DNA of 64,000 nt from Pricia mediterranea (GCF_032248455.1 NZ_JAVTTP010000001.1:3408501-3472500); one strand, 5' to 3'. Counted from the first letter of the stretch, positions 43,793 through 52,719 are shown. A program made the numbers and translations. The notes: generated from the letters alone by a model not told the origin.

Positions 43793-44330
43793 AAAGATTA
43801 CCGAGCACAGTTGGTTCCCCATTGAACTACTTAAAGTGAAATACTCAAATTATTTTAAGCTTCTACCTTTCAAAAAAAGCTTTTAGGCTTCCTTAGCCTT
43901 ACCATCACAACAATACCACCGCGCTCACCACAACGCCAGGTACTTTCTCTAACACACATCCAACTCTTGCACCAAAAGGCCATCGGCACTTTCCACGCCG
44001 ACCGCTTGCTCCACCGAGTCATTTTTTCCCTCTGACACTGACCCCTCTTTACACCGATATGATTTTCCCATTCAAATTTTTGGCGTCCCTTCAGTTGCCC
44101 GGGCTTTAGCTTGGGTCGATAACGAACAGTAGCCAACCGCTTTTCGGAACAAACATCCGTCTAAAGACATATTCCGTCGATGACCGGGGCAAATTGTACA
44201 ATGCGTTAATCGAATATTTTTACCGCTGGACGTCGTTTTTCCCCTTAATCGAAAAACATTGGTTTTCAGCGGGTAATCTCAAATTTCCAAGTTATTCCCC
44301 GTTATATTTATAGTATCTAAACGCAACGCC
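43793..44330. other. Intergenic region between small secreted genes 2 and 3
   Basis: About 540 bases. The first 100 are AT-rich; 43890-44120 is C-rich on this strand with short frames on the other strand that lack coding character (many Trp, Arg and Cys). The last 86 bases form the shared upstream region of member 3. No terminator is obvious. Confidence 0.45.
44245..44330 (+). promoter_or_regulatory. Upstream region shared by small secreted genes 2 and 3 (copy 2)
   Basis: This is the counterpart of 43469-43552: GAAAAACATTGGTTTTCAGCGG, cut here into GAAAAACATT and GGTTTTCAGCG, then CGTTATATTTATA and AAACGCAACGCC before the ATG. The similar spacing suggests common regulation or a gene duplication that included the promoter. 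Confidence 0.55.
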
Positions 44331-44585
44331 ATGAAATCTTTTCTAACCTTGATTCTAGTGCTAACCTTCGGAGCCTCGACTCAGGCAAATACGCAAACCT
44401 ATGTTAAAACTAACAGTATTGAAATGGGTTTTGTTTTGGATAATAGCGCTGACCATGCTGAATGTCCTTCGAAAATTGTGGTTAGCTCCGAAAGTGGGGT
44501 AGCCCGTTTGTATAAGTTTCAAAACGCCCGAGTAAAAAAAGCCCTTTCCTTCACTGCGAGACCTTCTAAGCAGCATTGGGCATGA
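44331..44585 (+). CDS. Small secreted protein, LYK/RVKK C-terminal family (member 3)
   Basis: An 84-residue protein with a signal peptide (MKSFLTLILVLTFGASTQA), a diverged middle and the 25-residue C-terminus beginning LYKFQNARVKKALSF and ending in HWA. The residue pair Ala-Arg directly before LYK is shared with member 2. Its stop lies 43 bases from the end of a convergent histidine kinase gene. The function is unknown. Confidence 0.78.
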   Translation: MKSFLTLILVLTFGASTQANTQTYVKTNSIEMGFVLDNSADHAECPSKIVVSSESGVARLYKFQNARVKKALSFTARPSKQHWA

Positions 44586-44627
44586 TTTTAAAATCGTAAA
44601 TACTACAAAACTGAAATCCTCGTCAGG

Positions 44628-45842
44628 CTACGATCTCATAGAACTATGGTTTCGTACCATTTTGAACGTAATGGTATAATGGGTGCCGTCTCTGGTAAAA
44701 TCACGGATAATGGTTCCCTGTAGCTGACGAACGAGGTTATGGATCAATTTTAGGCCCAAGGATTTTGAATTTTTGTGGGTAACCGATTCGGAAAAACCAA
44801 TACCATTATCTCCGATATACAAGATATATTCATCGGAATCGCCCTTCTGTAAATGAATGTAGATTTTCTTTTTGCTCCTCTCCTGTATGCCGAATTTAAG
44901 GGAATTGGTTATGCTCTCATTGATCAAAAGGCCAAGGGGAATGGCCGTGTCTATGTTCAGTTGTACCTCGGGGATATCGATTTCTAGGGTGATATCGTTT
45001 TTCGTATCCTTTACGGATTGTATCAAATGTTCTGCTAGTTCTTGAACATAGCTACGAAAATCAATGTTCGTAAGGTCTTGGCGCATGTATAGTTTTTTGT
45101 GTACCATGGCCATTGAAATGACCCGGTTCTGGCTGCTTTTTAAAAATCGCTGAACCTCTTGGTCCCCACTATTGCGCGATTGTAGGCTCAACAGGCTTGA
45201 AATGGTCTGTAGGTTATTTTTGACTCGGTGATGTACCTCTTTGATCAAGGTTCTCTTTTCGTTGATTTTTTCCTCAAGTTTACTTTTGGTCTTGTATAGA
45301 TCGTTGTGGGCGTGCAACAAGTTCTTCCCAAAAACGCCCCCGAGGAGATAAATTGAAAAAAGTACGCTGATCAGTGCGAATACGTTTCTTGATTTTTCTG
45401 GTATCACATTAACACCAAAATTAAAATCGGCGATACTTTGCAAATAAATTATAAGAATGATCAGCAGGCTGAGGTTGAGGTAAAGATTTCCGTAGGCTCG
45501 GGTAGTTACATAGCCAGCTACTATGACTAAAACCAAAACGAAAATAAAGGGACTGTTGATGCCTCCACTGTACAATGTTATAATACAGGCTCCGGTCAAG
45601 GTCATTATCGATACGATATTGTAGGTTAGGGCGAGACTGCGGTGGTAGTTATAGATTAAGACGTTGATGAGGTTCAAAATGCCGAACGTGAGGAATACGT
45701 ATGGAATGACGTGCTTAATATTCAATACGTAGAAACAAATTCCGGAAAATAGAAAGGAAAAAAGCGAACTGATGTAATGGATCTTTATTACCAGACGTGC
45801 CTTCTCCCGAAGACTTTCTTCCAGATGTAGATTCTTGGGCAT
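44628..45842 (-). CDS. Membrane sensor histidine kinase (HisKA_2/HWE-like), paralogue 1
   Basis: A 404-residue kinase with about six N-terminal membrane helices (residues 20-185, including SGGINSPFIFVLVLVIVAGY), a short coiled linker (LYKTKSKLEEKINEKRTL), the HisKA_2 dimerisation region with phospho-accepting His in KEVHHRVKNNLQTISSLL, and an HATPase_c domain: N box in LLINESITNSLKFG, G1 box in IGDNGIGF. There is no receiver domain or response regulator nearby. The input is membrane-embedded with no large periplasmic domain. It is about half identical to the kinase at 46085-47299 and convergent with the small secreted gene 3. Confidence 0.88.
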   Translation of the reverse strand: MPKNLHLEESLREKARLVIKIHYISSLFSFLFSGICFYVLNIKHVIPYVFLTFGILNLINVLIYNYHRSLALTYNIVSIMTLTGACIITLYSGGINSPFIFVLVLVIVAGYVTTRAYGNLYLNLSLLIILIIYLQSIADFNFGVNVIPEKSRNVFALISVLFSIYLLGGVFGKNLLHAHNDLYKTKSKLEEKINEKRTLIKEVHHRVKNNLQTISSLLSLQSRNSGDQEVQRFLKSSQNRVISMAMVHKKLYMRQDLTNIDFRSYVQELAEHLIQSVKDTKNDITLEIDIPEVQLNIDTAIPLGLLINESITNSLKFGIQERSKKKIYIHLQKGDSDEYILYIGDNGIGFSESVTHKNSKSLGLKLIHNLVRQLQGTIIRDFTRDGTHYTITFKMVRNHSSMRS

Positions 45843-46029
45843 AATGTTTTTTTTTGGTTCAAGAATACTATTAAAATGGTTTGCACTTTTAAAAATGTAC
45901 CCAAAGCCACCTGAATACCTCTATTCCGATTTGTTCTTTTTTCGACTGTTTTATAGTCGGTCGCATTACACATAGGGTAGGTTCTTCTACTACGACGAAA
46001 CCTGTTTTAGACACTAATTCTCTTAAGTA

Positions 46030-46076
46030 ACATGGCATCATCGCCATTGAGATCATTCGATTCGGCGTCCCTTTTA
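46030..46076 (-). pseudogene. Remnant of a third histidine kinase copy
   Basis: On the minus strand the segment encodes NRMISMAMM, matching NRVISMAMV of paralogue 1 and NRVASMAMI of paralogue 2 at the same place in the DHp domain. Base similarity to paralogue 1 extends over about 47 bases, including the flanking TTTTAAAAAT. The surrounding frame is broken. It suggests that a third tandem copy was once present between the two kinases. Confidence 0.4.
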
Positions 46077-46084
46077 AAAATAAT

Positions 46085-47299
46085 TTAGTCTCCGATAGTC
46101 CGATGCCTATCGACGTCCAAGAAAACAACTTGATAGTGCGTTCCTTGGTCCGAAGTCTTAAGTTGTACCGAACCTCTGAGTTGTCGGGCCAGATTATGGA
46201 TAAGTTTAAGTCCCAATGATTTTTTGTTCTTGTTCAGTTCAGGAGAAAAACCGATACCATCGTCCTTTATACTCAAAACATAGGCATTTTCAGCATCCCC
46301 TATTTTTAGGCTGATATCTATCTGACCGTTGGCATTGTCCAAAAAACCATACTTAAGAGAATTTGTCACCGCTTCGTTTATGAGAAGTCCCAGCGGAATT
46401 GCAGTGTCTATACAGAGGTGTACCTCGACCATATTCAAATTTATGCCGATATTTTTATCCTTATTGTCCGTGGAAGTGATGAGGTAGTTGGTCAACTCTT
46501 GCACATACGGGCGAAACTCGATTTTTGAAAGGTCATGACGAACGTAAAGCATTTCGTGAATCATTGCCATGGAGGCCACGCGGTTCTGACTGCTATTGAT
46601 CAATTCCCCGATTTTTTCATTGGTCGAGTTTTTCGCCTGTAGGTTCAATAGACTTGAAACGGTCTGTAAATTGTTTTTTACTCGGTGGTGCACTTCCCTG
46701 AGCAGCACTTCTTTTTCGGCAATACGACGTTCTAATTCCGCTTTGGATTTAACCAGGGCATCGTGGGACCGTACAAGGGACTTCCCAAAAACACCACCGA
46801 CAAGATATACGGCGAACAATAGGGATATAAGGCTGAAATGCGGTCGCGATTCGGCCGGCACTTCATTGACGATGAAAGGGATCTGGGCCTCACCTACGAT
46901 AAAAATTAAGAGTACGGCCAGCATTGCGGCGTTCAGATAAACGGTGCCAAAGATGCGGGCGCCCGCATAGCCTCCCAACACAATTACGCCCAGAATAAAG
47001 ATAAACGGACTGTTAATGCCTCCGCTAAAGAGTATAACGCTTATGGCAGCTAGAAGGGATATCACGCCGGACAGCAGGGCGGTAGCCTTTAGATTGCCGT
47101 GCTTCTTGAGAAGAGTGATGTTGGAGAGGTTCAGGAGACAATAGGAAAAGCATACCATCGGAACGACCCCGAGAATGCCTAAGGGATACAGGCAAAATAG
47201 TCCAAATATCGCCGTCAAGGCCGATGAGACGTAAACAAATCGATACATCAACCGGGTCTGGTCATCCGTTTTGTAAGGGATTTTAATCGATTTTGCCAT
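46085..47299 (-). CDS. Membrane sensor histidine kinase (HisKA_2/HWE-like), paralogue 2
   Basis: A 404-residue kinase built like paralogue 1: six membrane helices with the shared SGGINSPFIF motif, the phospho-accepting His in REVHHRVKNNLQTVSSLL, N box in LLINEAVTNSLKYG, and G1 box in IKDDGIGF. The ATG at 47299 is preferred to one 36 bases upstream because the extra residues are not shared with the paralogue. Two adjacent kinases of this type with no response regulator suggest they signal to a distant partner or sense related ligands. Confidence 0.88.
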   Translation of the reverse strand: MAKSIKIPYKTDDQTRLMYRFVYVSSALTAIFGLFCLYPLGILGVVPMVCFSYCLLNLSNITLLKKHGNLKATALLSGVISLLAAISVILFSGGINSPFIFILGVIVLGGYAGARIFGTVYLNAAMLAVLLIFIVGEAQIPFIVNEVPAESRPHFSLISLLFAVYLVGGVFGKSLVRSHDALVKSKAELERRIAEKEVLLREVHHRVKNNLQTVSSLLNLQAKNSTNEKIGELINSSQNRVASMAMIHEMLYVRHDLSKIEFRPYVQELTNYLITSTDNKDKNIGINLNMVEVHLCIDTAIPLGLLINEAVTNSLKYGFLDNANGQIDISLKIGDAENAYVLSIKDDGIGFSPELNKNKKSLGLKLIHNLARQLRGSVQLKTSDQGTHYQVVFLDVDRHRTIGD

Positions 47300-47451
47300 G
47301 CGTTTTTCGATAAGACCATGCGGGAACGCATCCAAGGCGCGGATTTCTACCTCCCATTTCGATAAAGTACGTTAATTCTAAGGATAAATTGAAATTTTAT
47401 GATGAATTTTCTTGTTCAAGAAATGTCAAAGCTTCAGAAAGTCCTTACAAA

Positions 47452-47485
47452 AAAACGGCAGCCCATCATTGGGCTGCCGTTTTAG
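47452..47485. terminator. Bidirectional terminator between kinase 2 and secA
   Basis: AAAACGGCAGCCCA pairs perfectly with TGGGCTGCCGTTTT over a four-base loop, with A/T runs on both sides. It lies 20 bases beyond the minus-strand secA stop, so it ends the secA transcript. Confidence 0.9.
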
Positions 47486-47506
47486 TAGGTCTTTATATTG
47501 GAACGG

Positions 47507-50500
47507 TTAATCTTCTGTCATTACCCATTCTCCGCGTCCGATCAAAGGTTCGGCCTGTTTGTATTTTAAGGTCTTACTTTCCCCGGACAGTACGTTTTTA
47601 ATGGTGACGCGTTCGTTACGCCCTATTTTAGGCCGTTCACGAACAATGGTCTCCGTAACCTGAGGGCGTTGACCTTGAGCCTGCTGTCCTGCTGCGCGAT
47701 TCTGTGCGGCACGCTCGTCGCTATTTGGAATTTCCTCCTTGCTGGTCTGCAATTCCTGCTTGGGCCGACGTATGTTGCGTTCTTCCTGAATGTCGCTAGG
47801 GCTACCGCTGGGCAGCTCCCCCTTGAACAAAAAGGACACTACCTCTTTATTCACCTTGTCGATCATGACCTTAAAGAGTTCAAAGGCCTCGAACTTGTAG
47901 ATCAGCAGCGGATCTTTCTGTTCGTGTACTGCCAGTTGAACGGACTGTTTGAGCTCGTCCATTTTTCGTAAATGGGTCTTCCACGAATCGTCGATTATGG
48001 CCAAAGTGATATTCTTTTCGAAATCGGTAACCAATTCCTTTCCATCGCTTTCGTAAGCTCTCTGAAGATCGGTGACGACATTCAAGGTCTTTACGCCGTC
48101 GGTAAAGGGCACCACGATCCGTTCGAATTTGTTGGCGTTGTCTTCGTACACTTTCTTGATAACGGGAAAAGCGGTAGCGGCGTTACGCTCCATCTTTTCC
48201 TGATATTGTCTGTAAATGTCCCCATAAATCTTGGTCGCGATATCGCGTACGCCCAATCTTGTAAATTCCGCTTCTTCGATCGGGGAGGTCACGGAGAAAT
48301 ACTTGATCAGTTCGAATTCAAAATTCTTGTAGTCGTTGGCGGCTTTATTGGTTTCAGCGATATTTTCACAGGTGTCGTAAACCATGTTGGCAATATCTAC
48401 CTTTAGACGATCACCTTGCAGGGCATGCCGTCTTCTCTTATAGACGACCTCCCGTTGTGCGTTCATCACGTCATCGTATTCCAAGAGTCGTTTTCTCACC
48501 CCGAAGTTATTCTCTTCCACCTTTTTCTGGGCGCGTTCTATGGATTTTGTCATCATGGAATGTTGAATGACCTCCCCTTCTTCCAAGCCCATCTTGTCCA
48601 TCATCTTGGCCACACGGTCAGAGCCAAAAAGCCGCATCAAGTTATCCTCGAGGGATACGTAGAACTGCGAGCTTCCCGGGTCTCCCTGACGGCCGGAACG
48701 TCCGCGTAGCTGTCTATCTACCCGGCGGGAGTCATGCCGTTCGGTACCCACGATGGCGAGACCGCCTGCCTTTTTGACTTCGTCGGAGAGTTTGATATCC
48801 GTACCACGACCGGCCATGTTGGTGGCAATCGTCACGATTCCCGATTTACCGGCTTCCGCAACGACATCGGCTTCCTTTTTGTGGAGTTTGGCGTTCAGCA
48901 CGTTGTGGGGCACCTTTCGTATGTTCAGCATCCGTGATAAAAGCTCCGAGATTTCAACCGAGGTCGTACCGATCAACACGGGTCTCCCGGCTTGCGACAG
49001 CTCGGTCACCTGATCGATAATGGCATTGTACTTTTCGCGTTTGGTCTTGTAGATCAAATCGTTCCTATCGTCCCGGGCAATCGGCCGGTTCGTCGGAATT
49101 TCCATGACGTCCAACTTGTAAATCTCCCATAATTCCCCGGCTTCGGTAACCGCCGTACCTGTCATCCCGGCCAGCTTGTTGTACATTCTAAAGTAGTTCT
49201 GCAGGGTAACCGTAGCGAAGGTCTGGGTGAGGGCTTCGATCTTCACGTCTTCTTTCGCTTCTATGGCCTGGTGCAGGCCATCTGAATAGCGCCGCCCGTC
49301 CATAATACGACCGGTCTGTTCGTCTACGATCATCACCTTATTGTCCATCACGACATACTCCACGTCCTTCTCAAAGAGCGCATAGGCTTTCAACAATTGA
49401 CTCATGGTATGGATTCGCTCGCTCTTCACCCCGAAATCCCTAAATAGCTCGTCCTTCAGTTCGGCCTCTTTCTCAATTTCGAGATTTTGACTCTCGATTT
49501 TGGCTATTTCGGAACCGATATCGGGCATCACGAAAAAATCACGGTTTTGTTCCCCCGAAATATAATCGACTCCCTTGTCGGTAAGTTCGATCTGGTTATT
49601 TTTTTCATCGATGACAAAGAGCAGATCTTCATCAACCTTGGGCATTTCGCGGTTGTTGTCCTGCATGTAGAAATTCTCGGTCTTTTGCAAAATCTGCTTG
49701 ACCCCTTCCTCACTCAGGAACTTGATCAAGGCCTTATTTTTGGGCAGACCGCGATGTACCCTTAACAGTAAAAACCCACCTTGTTTCGTATCGCCCTCGG
49801 CAATCAATTTTTTGGCTTCGGCTAGAACGCCGGTCAAATGTTGGCGCTGTTTCTTTACAATATCCGCTACTTTCGGCTTCAGCTCCATGAATTCGTGACG
49901 GTCTCCTTCGGGTACCGGTCCCGATATAATCAGGGGCGTACGCGCATCGTCTACCAAAACGGAATCGACCTCATCGACGATGGCGTAATGGTGGGGCCGT
50001 TGGACGATATCTTGAGGTTTGTGCGCCATATTATCACGCAGATAGTCAAAACCGAACTCGTTGTTCGTGCCGTAAGTGATGTCGGCGTTGTAAGCGGCCC
50101 TTCGCCCTGCGGAATTGGGACGGTGGTGGTCGATACAGTCCACCGAAAGCCCGTGGAACTGGAAAATCGGGGCCATCCAGGCGCTGTCCCTTTTGGCTAA
50201 ATAATCGTTCACCGTAACCAAATGCGAGCCCTTGCCCGCCAGGGCGTTCAGGTATAGGGGAAGCGTAGCTACCAAGGTCTTTCCTTCACCGGTTTGCATT
50301 TCGGCAATTTTCCCTTGGTGCATGGCAATACCACCGATCAACTGTACATCGTAGTGGACCATGTCCCAAGTGACTTCCTTGCCGGCGGCGTCCCAGGAAT
50401 TTTTCCAGATAGCCAAATCTTCATCGAGAGTGACGTAATCTTTGGTGCCGGAGAGTTCCCGATCATATTCCGTGGCAGTTACGGTGAGGGTGTCGTTGTG

Positions 50501-50872
50501 GGCGAAGCGTTTTGCCGTTTCCTTGACCACGGCAAAGGCGACTGGCAGGATCTCGTTCAAAGTGTCTTCCGTGATTTTATAGGCCTCTTCCTTGAGCCTG
50601 TCGATTTCAGTATATATCTCCTCGTTTTTATCGATATCGTTGGATGTTTTCACCTCTTCCTCCAAAGTTTTGATCTGTTGGGTGATTTCACTGATATCTT
50701 CGGCAATTTTCAATTTGAAGGTTTTGGTCTTTTCGCGCAGCTCGTCATTGCTCAACGGTTCTAGCTGCTCCTCGAAAGACTTGATCTGGTCTACCATCGG
50801 CTGTAGGGCCTTGACATCTTTTTTGGATTTATCGCCTACGAATATTTTAAGAACAGAATTTAAAAGACTCAT
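47507..50872 (-). CDS. secA: Preprotein translocase ATPase SecA
   Basis: Motor of the Sec export channel, 1121 residues. NBD1 contains the Walker A in MQTGEGKTLVATLPLYLNAL and the DEAD-type DEVDSVLVDDARTPLI; NBD2 has TNMAGRGTDIKL and GTERHDSRRVDRQLRGRSGRQGDPG (two separate pieces of the family signature). The protein carries the insertion of about 100 residues in NBD1 seen in Bacteroidota (around 345-450). The C-terminal zinc-binding tail of E. coli SecA is absent; the protein ends in a Bacteroidota-type IGRNERVTIKN..GRGEWVMTED segment. Confidence 0.97.
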   Translation of the reverse strand: MSLLNSVLKIFVGDKSKKDVKALQPMVDQIKSFEEQLEPLSNDELREKTKTFKLKIAEDISEITQQIKTLEEEVKTSNDIDKNEEIYTEIDRLKEEAYKITEDTLNEILPVAFAVVKETAKRFAHNDTLTVTATEYDRELSGTKDYVTLDEDLAIWKNSWDAAGKEVTWDMVHYDVQLIGGIAMHQGKIAEMQTGEGKTLVATLPLYLNALAGKGSHLVTVNDYLAKRDSAWMAPIFQFHGLSVDCIDHHRPNSAGRRAAYNADITYGTNNEFGFDYLRDNMAHKPQDIVQRPHHYAIVDEVDSVLVDDARTPLIISGPVPEGDRHEFMELKPKVADIVKKQRQHLTGVLAEAKKLIAEGDTKQGGFLLLRVHRGLPKNKALIKFLSEEGVKQILQKTENFYMQDNNREMPKVDEDLLFVIDEKNNQIELTDKGVDYISGEQNRDFFVMPDIGSEIAKIESQNLEIEKEAELKDELFRDFGVKSERIHTMSQLLKAYALFEKDVEYVVMDNKVMIVDEQTGRIMDGRRYSDGLHQAIEAKEDVKIEALTQTFATVTLQNYFRMYNKLAGMTGTAVTEAGELWEIYKLDVMEIPTNRPIARDDRNDLIYKTKREKYNAIIDQVTELSQAGRPVLIGTTSVEISELLSRMLNIRKVPHNVLNAKLHKKEADVVAEAGKSGIVTIATNMAGRGTDIKLSDEVKKAGGLAIVGTERHDSRRVDRQLRGRSGRQGDPGSSQFYVSLEDNLMRLFGSDRVAKMMDKMGLEEGEVIQHSMMTKSIERAQKKVEENNFGVRKRLLEYDDVMNAQREVVYKRRRHALQGDRLKVDIANMVYDTCENIAETNKAANDYKNFEFELIKYFSVTSPIEEAEFTRLGVRDIATKIYGDIYRQYQEKMERNAATAFPVIKKVYEDNANKFERIVVPFTDGVKTLNVVTDLQRAYESDGKELVTDFEKNITLAIIDDSWKTHLRKMDELKQSVQLAVHEQKDPLLIYKFEAFELFKVMIDKVNKEVVSFLFKGELPSGSPSDIQEERNIRRPKQELQTSKEEIPNSDERAAQNRAAGQQAQGQRPQVTETIVRERPKIGRNERVTIKNVLSGESKTLKYKQAEPLIGRGEWVMTED

Positions 50873-51340
50873 ATTATGTTTATTAGGTTTTGGCCGCCTT
50901 GAGGGTTGTTAGAGGATGAATTGACGGCGGAACAAAATTTTATTATTGTAGTTGCTTAAAGGCAACAAAAGTTATTCCAACATACGAATTTTCGGAAGAA
51001 CTGTTGTTTATCTGACAAATTTACATAAAGTATAGGGCTAAATCTCTCGTTTTTCCTGCTAATATCAAACTTAAGGCTTGCAGAAAACATGGGTTTACAT
51101 GAAGTTCACGATCACCGGGTACAAACTTTGCAAACTTGACGCCTGCAAAAAAACAGAGGTTGCCATGTGCAACAGTCGGCAGGGCGGAAATTTACCGTAA
51201 TAGTCCCTCACATTGGCCTTCGACGCGGCATTTTCGCTGAGGTGGATACCGGTGTTGGTTTCGGCCCCGGAGACGACTTGAGGTCTTGGTATCGATATCT
51301 ACTTTGTTTCACAGCTCTATCTCAAAACGGTTTTTTCCAT
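50873..51340. other. Intergenic region upstream of secA
   Basis: About 470 bases without a gene. It is AT-rich next to secA and contains TTG at the -33 position and a TAAAATTTTG near-match to the -7 box on the minus strand about 60-95 bases before the secA start. Short frames are not credible as genes. Confidence 0.4.
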
Positions 51341-51369
51341 AAAAAAAGCCCCGCAAAGGGACTTTTTCC
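51341..51369 (-). terminator. Terminator after the DUF2795 gene
   Basis: On the minus strand AAAAAGTCCC-TTTGC-GGGGCTTTTT forms a ten-base stem with T run, 25 bases beyond the stop of the DUF2795 gene. Confidence 0.75.
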
Positions 51370-51392
51370 TAGAAATCGTAAAATGTCGTATA

Positions 51393-51617
51393 TCAATATT
51401 CGTCCTCGTTCCAAAGATAATCCTCTTCGGTTGGATAATCGGGCCAGATTTCTTCGATAGATTCGTAAACCTCTCCGCCTTCCTCTTCCATAGATTGTAG
51501 GTTTTCAACTACTTCCAATGGAGCACCTGTACGAATGGAGTAATCGATCAATTCGTCTTTGGTGGCCGGCCAGGGTGCATCGCTTAAGTACGATGCCAGT
51601 TCTAATGTCCAATACAT
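51393..51617 (-). CDS. DUF2795 small acidic protein
   Basis: A 74-residue soluble acidic protein. It starts MYWTLELASYLSDAPWPATKDELIDYSIRTG (given in two parts in the family description: LxxYLxDxPWPATKxELIxYA) and ends in a Glu/Asp/Trp-rich tail. The DUF2795 family is widespread in Bacteroidota and of unknown function. It has its own promoter (51645-51652) and terminator, so it is a separate unit that may be abundantly expressed. Confidence 0.85.
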   Translation of the reverse strand: MYWTLELASYLSDAPWPATKDELIDYSIRTGAPLEVVENLQSMEEEGGEVYESIEEIWPDYPTEEDYLWNEDEY

Positions 51618-51644
51618 GCTAAAGGTATGATTTTAATTTTTTGC

Positions 51645-51675
51645 AAAAGTAATTTTTAAAAGCACACAGGCAAGT
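51645..51675 (-). promoter_or_regulatory. Promoter of the DUF2795 gene
   Basis: On the minus strand the -7 box TACTTTTG (51645-51652) is preceded, after 19 bases, by TTG, which fits the Bacteroidota -33/-7 layout. The start codon follows about 27 bases downstream. Confidence 0.65.
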
Positions 51676-51772
51676 AAAATTGACGCTTTCTGCTAAAAAT
51701 TGTTATTATAATAATTCGATAACGGAGAAATAATCAAATTATTGGAGAAAACCAAAAAACAATCGGGGATTT

Positions 51773-52354
51773 TTAAGTTTCATTCTCCTTGTTAGGTATC
51801 CATTCAATCTCTTCCGCTTGTAGATTTTGGGTCAATTTCCGTGCCAGTACGAACATGTAGTCCGAAAGTCGGTTGAGATAGATCAGCACTCTGGCGTCAA
51901 AGGGGGCATTCCCATGAAGCAGCGTGCACATACGCTCTGCCCTTCTACACACGGTACGGGCAATGTGACAGTATGACACGCTTGGATGTCCGCCGGGTAG
52001 AATGAAATGATTCATTTGTGGCAGAGAGGCTTCCATATCATCGATTTCATCTTCCAAAAATTGGATAGCGGCCTCATCGATTTCAGGAATGTCCAAACGC
52101 TTCTTCCCGTTTTTCAGCACCACTTTATCTGGGTCTGTTGCCAAAATGGCCCCTATCGTGAACAGTTTTTTCTGGATACGCTTCAATATGTCCTTGAAAT
52201 GGACATCGATGTTTTGGTCCCGGACCAGTCCAAGCCACGAGTTCAGTTCGTCAACGCTGCCATAACTTTCGATGCGGATATGGTGTTTCTTGACGCGCGT
52301 ACCGCCAATGAGCCCGGTAGTGCCGTCATCACCGGTCTTAGTATAGATTTTCAT
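51773..52354 (-). CDS. ATP:cob(I)alamin adenosyltransferase, PduO type
   Basis: Makes adenosylcobalamin from cob(I)alamin and ATP. The 193-residue protein has the ATP-binding N-terminus KIYTKTGDDGTTGLIGGTRV, the YGSVDELNSWLGL segment, and the C-terminal CRRAERMCTLL and YLNRLSDYMFVLAR motifs that define the PduO class. The cofactor serves methylmalonyl-CoA mutase, whose chaperone MeaB is encoded at 33897. Confidence 0.94.
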   Translation of the reverse strand: MKIYTKTGDDGTTGLIGGTRVKKHHIRIESYGSVDELNSWLGLVRDQNIDVHFKDILKRIQKKLFTIGAILATDPDKVVLKNGKKRLDIPEIDEAAIQFLEDEIDDMEASLPQMNHFILPGGHPSVSYCHIARTVCRRAERMCTLLHGNAPFDARVLIYLNRLSDYMFVLARKLTQNLQAEEIEWIPNKENET

Positions 52355-52555
52355 GCGTTCAAATCTTTTCGATTATTTAAAAGTTAATCAATTGAAAAAT
52401 GGAGAGCGCACATGTTACCCCTACGCTCTTGCATCAACAATTTTAAACATCACCTTTGGTGAAGAAATTTTTAAAATTTGTCAATGTCCTTCTATAAAAG
52501 AAATTTAGGGGTTTATACTCTAGCACGGTTGAAAGCGTGCTGTTGCTGCGATATT

Positions 52556-52702
52556 CTACTCCCTGTTCTCGTCACGGCGTTTGTAGTCTTCCATAAACTT
52601 GCGGTCTTTGCGCCGGTTCGCACGTCTTTTACTTGAAAAGGTGATATAAAGATAGATTACGAATAGTATTCCTAAAACGGCATAGATTGTATACTTGTCC
52701 AT
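52556..52702 (-). CDS. Short single-helix membrane protein, 48 residues
   Basis: Reading from the ATG at 52702: MDKYTIYAVLGILFVIYLYI, then a very basic tail (FSSKRRANRRKDRKFMEDYKRR ending DENRE; written in pieces). It is one N-terminal membrane helix with a positively charged cytoplasmic end. The gene is only 147 bases. Support is its clean membrane/basic architecture and its place between two genes on the same strand (17 bases from the methyltransferase-like gene's stop). The function is unknown. Confidence 0.65.
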   Translation of the reverse strand: MDKYTIYAVLGILFVIYLYITFSSKRRANRRKDRKFMEDYKRRDENRE

Positions 52703-52719
52703 AGCTTAAAGTTACAAAA

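Noticed and set aside
43870-44136. An 88-codon minus-strand frame between the small secreted genes
   Set aside because: Composition (many Trp, Arg, Cys), no start context and no similarity to neighbours; it is treated as non-coding.
43553-44585. Small secreted proteins as bacteriocins or double-glycine-leader peptides
   Set aside because: They have ordinary Sec-type signal peptides, no GG leader, no cysteines for bridges, and no dedicated exporter or immunity gene nearby.
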